A stretch of 8,309 nucleotides of DNA from NCBI GenBank assembly GCA_017443685.1, contig JAFSYD010000010.1, positions 1 through 8,309 of the forward strand, given 5' to 3'. Shown here in pieces: positions 1 to 5,325 of the stretch. Within the stretch, counting starts at the first letter, position 1, and each line of letters opens with the position of its first letter. The notes below the pieces were generated by a model that searched no databases, had not been told where the DNA came from, and worked only from the letters and a program-made list of their open reading frames with translations. The DNA comes from Lachnospiraceae bacterium. GTDB taxonomy: Bacteria; Bacillota; Clostridia; Lachnospirales; Lachnospiraceae. Position numbers and translations under genes: made by a program.

Positions 1-798
1 AAGCTGGTTCCGTTTATGGCACTGCTTTATGTTATCGGCGCATTGCTTGTGATCTGTATGCACGCAAATATGCTTGGTGCTGCCTTTGTGGCGGTGATTA
101 AGGGCGCATTTGGTTTGAAAGCGGTTGGCGGCGGCATTGTCGGCAGCGGAGTGGCGCTTGCGGTACAGTGGGGCATGAAGCGCGGCGTATTCTCCAACGA
201 AGCGGGCTTAGGCTCTTCGGTTATGGTGCATTCGAGCTCGAACGTGCGCGAGCCGGTGGTACAGGGAATGTGGGGCATTTTCGAAGTATTTGCCGATACG
301 ATGGTGGTGTGTACGATCACTGCTTTTGCGGTGCTGACCTCGGGACTTGTGGATTTGAATACCGGAGAGGTGATTTCATCCAATGAGTCGACGGCGCTGG
401 TCGCGGAGGCGTTTTCCACGGTCTACGGGCACATGGGCCGAATGTTTATCGCGGTTGCGATTCTGCTGTTCGCTTTTTCCACGGTGCTCGGCTGGAGCCA
501 TTACGGGACGAAGGGCTTCGAGTATCTGTTCGGCACGAAGGCGACGCAGGTGTACAAAATTGTATTTGTCATCTTTATCGTGTTCGGCGCGACGATGGAT
601 CTGTCGCTGGCGTGGGATCTGTCGGACACTTTCAATGGCCTGATGGCAATTCCGAACTTAATCGGCGTCATTACGCTGTCACCGCTTGTCATGAAGATCA
701 CGGCAAATTATGTCCGGCGCAAGCTGCATAATGAAGACATTAAGCCGATGCTGTCCTGGCACGATGAGATCCAGGAAGCGCATGAGAAGGAAATCTGA
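1..798 (+). CDS. Sodium:alanine/glycine symporter, AGCS family (3' part; 5' end outside window)
   Basis: Integral membrane carrier that couples uptake of a small neutral amino acid (alanine or glycine) to Na+ (H+ in some members). The frame is open from base 1 (K-L-V-P-F-M-A...), so about 265 C-terminal codons are seen. Families of this type usually have about 450-490 residues, so roughly 40 percent is missing. The clearest signature is KRGVFSNEAGLGSS at 178-219, followed by the conserved pattern of small residues, REPVVQGMWGIFEVFADTMVVC in two stretches (about 250-315), matching the AGCS block H/E-P-x-x-Q-G-x-x-x-x-x-x-D-T. Several hydrophobic helices follow (about 295-345, 445-490, 555-600, 640-700). 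A short charged cytoplasmic tail ends in HEKEI. The exact substrate cannot be read from the sequence. The next gene starts 3 bases after the stop, which suggests one transcript. Confidence 0.93.
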   Translation, partial: KLVPFMALLYVIGALLVICMHANMLGAAFVAVIKGAFGLKAVGGGIVGSGVALAVQWGMKRGVFSNEAGLGSSVMVHSSSNVREPVVQGMWGIFEVFADTMVVCTITAFAVLTSGLVDLNTGEVISSNESTALVAEAFSTVYGHMGRMFIAVAILLFAFSTVLGWSHYGTKGFEYLFGTKATQVYKIVFVIFIVFGATMDLSLAWDLSDTFNGLMAIPNLIGVITLSPLVMKITANYVRRKLHNEDIKPMLSWHDEIQEAHEKEI

Positions 799-801
799 TC
801 C

Positions 802-1503
802 ATGCGGATCGATAAATTCCTTTCCGACGCGGGCTTCGGTACGCGGAAGGAAGTACGGATCTTGGTAAAAAAGGGCGCGGTCTCGGTAAACGGCAAAGCG
901 GTGACGGATGCGGGCGCACATATTGATTGTGATTGGGATGCAATTACGGTATACGGGGAACCGGTCGTTTATCAAAGGTTCCGGTATTATATGATGAACA
1001 AACCATCCGGCGTGGTGTCCGCGACGGAGGACGGGCGGGAGCGGACGGTTCTGGATCTGCTGCCGCCCGCTTTGCGCAAAGGGCTGTTCCCTGTCGGCAG
1101 ATTGGACAAGGACACGACGGGTCTTCTTCTTTTGACGGATGACGGCGCACTTGCTCATTGTCTGCTTTCTCCGAAAAAGCACGTGGACAAAACCTATCTT
1201 GTGACATACGACGGGAAGCTGCCTTCGGACGTGGAAAATCTTTTTGCAAACGGACTTCGTGTGGATGAGACTTTTAGGGCACTTCCGGCAAAGCTTGTGC
1301 GCTTGTCGGAATGCGAGGCGTACGTTACGATACGGGAAGGCAAATATCACCAGGTCAAGCGGATGTTCGCGGCGGTCGGCTGCAGGGTAACCGCCTTAAG
1401 ACGTATTTCAATGGGGACGCTTGCGCTTGATGAAACGCTGCGTGAGGGTGATTTTCGGGAACTGTATGCGCAGGAATTGACTCTTTTACGTTCGAACAGC
1501 TGA
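802..1503 (+). CDS. rsuA: Small-subunit rRNA pseudouridine synthase, RsuA type
   Basis: Converts a uridine of 16S rRNA (U516 in E. coli numbering) to pseudouridine during small-subunit assembly. The 233-residue protein has the usual family length. Residues 1-48 are an S4 RNA-binding domain (MRIDKFLSDAGFGTRKEV... with GAVSVNGK). The catalytic domain follows, with the MNKPSGVVSATEDGR block (about 65-79) and the catalytic motif GRLDKDTTGLLLLTDDG at 99-115, where Asp102 is the expected nucleophile. The late motif EGKYHQVKRMFAAVG (about 179-193) is of the RsuA/RluE kind, rather than the RNRQVRRM form of RluB, and this favours 16S as target. The ATG is 3 bases after the symporter stop; a weak AAGG sits about 11 bases upstream inside the symporter end. 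A metabolic link to the symporter is not expected. The stop is followed by T-tracts and a candidate terminator. Confidence 0.93.
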   Translation: MRIDKFLSDAGFGTRKEVRILVKKGAVSVNGKAVTDAGAHIDCDWDAITVYGEPVVYQRFRYYMMNKPSGVVSATEDGRERTVLDLLPPALRKGLFPVGRLDKDTTGLLLLTDDGALAHCLLSPKKHVDKTYLVTYDGKLPSDVENLFANGLRVDETFRALPAKLVRLSECEAYVTIREGKYHQVKRMFAAVGCRVTALRRISMGTLALDETLREGDFRELYAQELTLLRSNS

Positions 1504-1524
1504 TCTGTTGTGAAAATTGTCTGA

Positions 1525-1561
1525 TTTTTTGCTGATTTTTTACCGTTTTTTGTGTTTTTTT
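1525..1561 (+). promoter_or_regulatory. Four T-tracts at helical spacing upstream of the -35 (curved DNA / UP-like element)
   Basis: Runs of 6-7 T begin at 1525, 1536, 1546 and 1555, that is 11, 10 and 9 bases apart, close to one helical turn. The first two are part of an exact 10-base repeat, CTGATTTTTT (1521-1530 and 1532-1541). The last run ends one base before the candidate -35 box. Phased A/T-tracts are known to bend DNA, and AT-rich stretches just upstream of -35 can contact the RNA polymerase alpha C-terminal domain. The role here is inferred from position only. Confidence 0.55.
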
Positions 1562-1562
1562 C

Positions 1563-1591
1563 TTGCCCCATTTCCCAAAGCATAGTACAAT
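1563..1591 (+). promoter_or_regulatory. Sigma-A type promoter for the chemoreceptor gene
   Basis: TTGCCC (1563-1568; 4 of 6 matches to TTGACA) and TACAAT (1586-1591; 5 of 6 matches to TATAAT) are separated by exactly 17 bases. Transcription would begin around 1597-1599, giving a leader of about 70 bases before the ATG at 1667. No sigma-28-like motility promoter was seen, so the receptor may be expressed with the housekeeping sigma factor. Support is by consensus match and location only. Confidence 0.6.
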
Positions 1592-1611
1592 AGAAAAAGT
1601 GGGGCATTTTT
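1564..1611 (+). terminator. Inverted repeat with T tail, possible terminator of the rsuA unit, overlapping the promoter
   Basis: TGCCCCA (1564-1570) is the exact reverse complement of TGGGGCA (1600-1606). Pairing extends inward by T-G, T-A, T-A to give about 10 pairs around a 23-base loop, and five T follow (1607-1611). This is the form of a Rho-independent terminator, although the loop is long. The left arm overlaps the -35 and the loop contains the -10 of the next promoter, so the same palindrome could instead be a regulator-binding site. Confidence 0.45.
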
Positions 1612-1652
1612 GCATTTTGGAAATGTCATTTTACCCGAAGAATAATGAAAGC

Positions 1653-1660
1653 AGGAGGGG
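1653..1660 (+). promoter_or_regulatory. Strong ribosome binding site of the chemoreceptor
   Basis: AGGAGGGG lies 6 bases before ATG 1667. An earlier ATG at 1662 is out of frame and too close to the site, so 1667 is the start. Confidence 0.85.
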
Positions 1661-1666
1661 AATGCA

Positions 1667-3718
1667 ATGGCAAAAAAACGAAGCAGCGGCGGTTCGGGCA
1701 GTAAGGGATTGGGGGTGCGCGGCATCCGTGTGAAGCTGATCGCGATCATTCTTGCACTTTCGATCATTCCGCTTGCGATCATGACGTTTGCGCTTACGAA
1801 AACGATCCGCAGCACGGTCATGGAGCTTGAGACGGCGGTCGCCGAGCAGCGTCTGGCAACCGCGCAAAAAGAGGTGATGAGCCTCATTGACAACACGTTT
1901 AACGGTGTGGATGTTCTGGCGAAAAATGATCATTTTGACGATGCGCTTAAGGATCCGTCGCCGGAGAACCTGGCGGAGGCGAGAAAAGCGATCACTGACG
2001 CGCAGGACGCGTTTTCACAGGGAGCATCGTTTGAATTTCTTTATGATACGAAGGGAATGCAGATCGTCCGTGGCGATGACAATGATCTGAATGACATTTC
2101 CGAGCGGGCTTATGTACAGAATTCGCTCGCCGGAAGCAAGTATCTGTCGGATGTTACGATCTCAAAGGTATCCGGACAGCCGACGGTATATATGGCTGAC
2201 CCGGTCAAAGACGGGAATGACAATATCCTGGGCGGTTTTGCCAAATCAGCGGATCTTGCCTCGCTTTCCGAGGGGATCGCGTCCATTACCGACGCGGATA
2301 CGGACATCACGGTCTTAGACCGTGTAGGTGTATTGGCCGCAACGACGGAGGAGCAGTATAATCTGCAGTCCGGAGAGACGACGGATCTTTCCGGGGAAGA
2401 ATACTATCAGCTCGCTTCGGCGAACGGCAGCGGCATGAAGGTCACGATGCATAACGGGAAAAAGGTTCTGATGTCTTATATGCACGAGCCGAACACGAAT
2501 TGGACGATCGTCTGTCTGACGGATTACTCGTCGGTGATCGCGCCCTTTAAGCATGGTCTTATGATCGCTCTTGTGATCCTGGTGATCGCAGTTGTGCTCG
2601 TGATCGTATGCGGTCTTGCGTTTGCGGGCCAGATCGCGAAGCCGATCGTTGAAGTAAAGGAATTTGCGGATAGTCTGTCGAAGGGCGACTTTACGATCGA
2701 GCCGCTTTCGATCCGCCGCACCGACGAGATCGGACAGATGGCCAATGCGCTGAACCGGATGTACGAGAGCAATTCCTCGGTTATTTTCAATATCGGCGAG
2801 GGCAGCGGAAAGGTGTCGAATTCTTCCGCGGAGCTTTCCGAAACGTCGCAGGATCTTCTGGCGCGGTTCGAGGAAGTGGCGTCTTCGATGGAGCGTGTGA
2901 ATGACGCGATGACGAGCACGGGCGCGGCGACGCAGCAGGTATCGGCATCGGCGAACGAGGTGAACGAGTCCGTGGAGCGTCTTGCCGAAGAGACGGCGAA
3001 TACGAAGCGTGAAGTGATTGAGATCACGAAGAAGGCGGCGGAGATCGAAAAAGAAGGACGCGAATCCTCCGAATACGCGATCCGCATTGCGCAGGAGCGC
3101 GGCAAGGAATTGGAAGAGGCAACCGAGGCGGCAAGGGTCGTTTCCGAGATTGCAACGATGGCGGACTCCATTGCCGGCATCGCGAACCAGATCAACCTGC
3201 TTTCCCTGAATGCTTCGATCGAAGCGGCGCGCGCGGGCGAGCACGGACGCGGTTTTGCTGTTGTTGCGGGTGAGATCAATAACCTGGCTGCACAGACGAA
3301 GTCGTCGGTTGAGCAGATCCAGAATACGGTGGATAAGATCCAGACAGCATTTGACTCGCTGCAGAGCTCTTCGATGGAGCTGCTTTCCTTCCTGCGTGAG
3401 ACGGTTGCTCCGGATTATGAGAAGTTTATCACGATCGGTCAGGAGTACGGCGCGGACGCGAAAAAGTTCGGCGAGCTGGCTGACAATATCGCCGAGATGG
3501 TCGGCTATATCTCCGATTCGATGGATCAGGTCAACGCAGCGGTTTCCGATATTGCCGAAAGCGCGACGGAGACAGCCGGTTCTTCCGCGGAGGTTACGGA
3601 TACGATCGGCGAGGCGGCAAATATGATGGAGCGTATGAGCGGGATGGCGAACGATTCGCAGGAGGTTTCGAACCACCTCGACGAGATCGTAAAGCAGTTC
3701 AAGTTAAAAGAGATGTAA
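1667..3718 (+). CDS. Methyl-accepting chemotaxis protein (dCache sensor, HAMP, signalling hairpin)
   Basis: Transmembrane chemoreceptor that reports an extracellular ligand to the CheA/CheW complex. The 683 residues show a Lys/Gly/Ser-rich cytoplasmic start (1-21), TM1 (about 22-43), an extracytoplasmic region of about 250 residues with the double-Cache pattern (for example [19 protein letters not shown] near 144-162), TM2 (about 296-320), a HAMP linker (about 321-372, with the P-I start and [11 protein letters not shown]), and a long coiled-coil methyl-accepting domain. The hairpin tip is [20 protein letters not shown] near 509-528, followed by [13 protein letters not shown]. The returning helix contains the insert-like [21 protein letters not shown] (two stretches, about 581-601), a variant common in clostridial receptors. 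The R-x-W-Y-x-D signature of amino-acid-binding dCache domains is not seen, so the ligand is unknown. The C-terminus lacks an NWETF-type CheR tether. It appears to be transcribed alone from the promoter at 1563-1591. Confidence 0.95.
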   Translation: MAKKRSSGGSGSKGLGVRGIRVKLIAIILALSIIPLAIMTFALTKTIRSTVMELETAVAEQRLATAQKEVMSLIDNTFNGVDVLAKNDHFDDALKDPSPENLAEARKAITDAQDAFSQGASFEFLYDTKGMQIVRGDDNDLNDISERAYVQNSLAGSKYLSDVTISKVSGQPTVYMADPVKDGNDNILGGFAKSADLASLSEGIASITDADTDITVLDRVGVLAATTEEQYNLQSGETTDLSGEEYYQLASANGSGMKVTMHNGKKVLMSYMHEPNTNWTIVCLTDYSSVIAPFKHGLMIALVILVIAVVLVIVCGLAFAGQIAKPIVEVKEFADSLSKGDFTIEPLSIRRTDEIGQMANALNRMYESNSSVIFNIGEGSGKVSNSSAELSETSQDLLARFEEVASSMERVNDAMTSTGAATQQVSASANEVNESVERLAEETANTKREVIEITKKAAEIEKEGRESSEYAIRIAQERGKELEEATEAARVVSEIATMADSIAGIANQINLLSLNASIEAARAGEHGRGFAVVAGEINNLAAQTKSSVEQIQNTVDKIQTAFDSLQSSSMELLSFLRETVAPDYEKFITIGQEYGADAKKFGELADNIAEMVGYISDSMDQVNAAVSDIAESATETAGSSAEVTDTIGEAANMMERMSGMANDSQEVSNHLDEIVKQFKLKEM

Positions 3719-3745
3719 GCGTCCTTCGGATGGATGTGTTTTTTG

Positions 3746-3782
3746 GGATCCCGATGAATCGAGAGGTTTGTCGGGATTCTTT
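3746..3782 (+). terminator. Long GAGA-capped hairpin between chemoreceptor and cobalamin genes
   Basis: Bases 3746-3760 and 3765-3779 can form a continuous 15-pair stem, including four G-U pairs, closed by the tetraloop GAGA (GNRA type). The outer part is GGATCCCGA against TCGGGATTC. Only three T follow directly (3780-3782), so as a terminator it has a weak tail. It lies 28 bases after the chemoreceptor stop and ends about 20 bases before the next start. It probably ends or attenuates transcription entering the cobalamin genes. Confidence 0.6.
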
Positions 3783-3800
3783 ATGAGCGGGTGCTTGTGA

Positions 3801-5324
3801 ATGAGAGTGTTGGAAGATATAAAGATCATCGGGATGGGAGCTGCCGGGGAAGGAACCCTTACCGGAGAGGCGCGGGATGCGATCGCGGCGGCGGATGTGG
3901 TGATCGGATCGAACAGGCTGCTTGATGCGGCAAAAAGGATAAGGAGCACCGCGGACGGGAAAGCGGTTGCTTTCGATGAAGCGGATGTCTCGGATGTTCG
4001 GATAGGTATGCTCGAGGAGGACTTCCCGGATGAAGTGAAGCGGAGGCTTGTGGCGAAATCTTTGGATGGGGCGGAGCGGCCGGATTTGATCTGTGCGTGG
4101 AAGGCGGAAGCGATCCGGGATGCGATCCTTGCACATCCGGGGGAACGGATCTGTGTCCTGTTCTCAGGGGATACCGGGTTTTATTCGGGGGCGGCAGGGC
4201 TTGGTGCGCTGCTGAAGGAAAGGGAGATTCCCTTTTCCCTTTTGCCGGGGATCTCTTCGGTGCAGCTTTTTTCGGCGGCGCTGCGGGAGCCTTGGGAAAG
4301 CTGGAAGCTGGTTTCGGCACACGGCAGGGCGATCGTTCCTTATATGGAAGTGGAGCAGGGACGGGATACGCTTTTTCTGACCGGAGGCAGTTGGACGGTG
4401 GAAGCCCTTTGCCGTTCGCTTTGTGACGCAGGCTGCGGGAGTGCCGGGATCTGTGTCGGCTCGGAGCTTGGCGGTGCGGATGAGGCGATCTTTTCCGGGA
4501 CAGTGGAAGAGGCGGCAAAAAGGACATTTCCGGCACTGTCGGTGATGCTGGTGAGAGGGACGGGAAAGGCGGATGATGCGCGCGATGGTGAATTGCCGGC
4601 TCCTTTTTTGCTGCCGGATGAGGCATTTATCCGGGGGAATGTGCCGATGACAAAGCAGGAGGTGCGGGCGGCGATATTGCTTGCGCTTGCGCCTAAGCCG
4701 GATGACGTGATCTGGGACATCGGGGCCGGAACGGGGAGTGTGTCTGTGGAATTGGCCCGGCATCCGGCAGGCAAAGCGGTCTATGCGGTGGAGTATAATG
4801 CGGAAGCGATCCGGCTGATCAGGGAGAATGCCGGGCGGTTCATAAGAGGAAGATGGAAGAGAGAGAATGTGACGGAGGACGGACAGACCGAAGCATTGGA
4901 GGAAAGACGTGTTCCTGTGACAGAGAAGGCTCCGCTCGAGGGAACGCCAGACGAACGGATAGAGATGGCGGAGGAGGGGGAGTCCGCCGGGAAAGAAAAA
5001 GCAGCCCGCCTGGTTGTCGTTTCCGGGAAAGCGCCGGATGTCTGCAGTTTTCTTCCGATGCCGGACGCAGTCTTCATCGGCGGAAGCAGCGGGCGTTTGA
5101 AGGATATTTTAGACGTTGTTTTTGAAAAGAATCCGAACTGCCGCGTGGTGGTTTCGGCAATCCTGACAGAAACCTTATCGGAGGCAGCGGCGTATTTTTC
5201 TACGGCGGATATTCCGTATGCCGTGACGCAGGTTGCGGTGTCGCGGTCGGCAGAGGTGTCAGGCAGGCATATGATGAAAGCGGATAATCCAGTGTGGATC
5301 GTCTGCGGTGGGATGCGGGGATAG
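3801..5324 (+). CDS. cbiET: Fused CbiE-CbiT: cobalt-precorrin-7 C5-methyltransferase / cobalt-precorrin-6B C15-methyltransferase (decarboxylating)
   Basis: Bifunctional corrin-ring enzyme of vitamin B12 synthesis. The CbiT half methylates C15 and removes the C12 acetate carboxyl of cobalt-precorrin-6B; the CbiE half then methylates C5. Residues 1 to about 260 are the tetrapyrrole-methylase domain: IIGMGAAGEGTLTGEARDAI (9-28), VLFSGDTGFYSGA (119-131) and LLPGISSVQ (147-155). The CbiT domain starts near FIRGNVPMTKQEVRA (276-290) and has the SAM-binding loop WDIGAGTGSVSVELA (305-319) and VYAVEYNAEAI (327-337). At 507 residues it is about 100 longer than usual fused CobL/CbiET proteins. The excess is mainly a charged stretch at about 349-402 inside the Rossmann fold of CbiT, plus extra residues at about 46-100. 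ATG 3801 fits the expected domain start; no strong Shine-Dalgarno sequence precedes it. Its stop overlaps or abuts the possible cbiA starts. Confidence 0.92.
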   Translation: MRVLEDIKIIGMGAAGEGTLTGEARDAIAAADVVIGSNRLLDAAKRIRSTADGKAVAFDEADVSDVRIGMLEEDFPDEVKRRLVAKSLDGAERPDLICAWKAEAIRDAILAHPGERICVLFSGDTGFYSGAAGLGALLKEREIPFSLLPGISSVQLFSAALREPWESWKLVSAHGRAIVPYMEVEQGRDTLFLTGGSWTVEALCRSLCDAGCGSAGICVGSELGGADEAIFSGTVEEAAKRTFPALSVMLVRGTGKADDARDGELPAPFLLPDEAFIRGNVPMTKQEVRAAILLALAPKPDDVIWDIGAGTGSVSVELARHPAGKAVYAVEYNAEAIRLIRENAGRFIRGRWKRENVTEDGQTEALEERRVPVTEKAPLEGTPDERIEMAEEGESAGKEKAARLVVVSGKAPDVCSFLPMPDAVFIGGSSGRLKDILDVVFEKNPNCRVVVSAILTETLSEAAAYFSTADIPYAVTQVAVSRSAEVSGRHMMKADNPVWIVCGGMRG

Positions 5325-5325
5325 G

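Noticed and set aside
1083..1104. CTGTTCCCTGTCGGCAG inside rsuA as a second MITE end
   Set aside because: It matches only the pieces CTGTTC and CGGCAG with wrong spacing, has no partner end or flanking duplication, and lies in conserved coding sequence (LFPVGRL).
2315..3676. A 453-codon open frame on the minus strand inside the chemoreceptor gene, and similar long minus-strand frames opposite cbiET
   Set aside because: The + strand product is a clear full-length chemoreceptor. The antisense product is Arg/His/Leu-rich without any recognisable motif, as expected from codon bias of a real gene read on the other strand.
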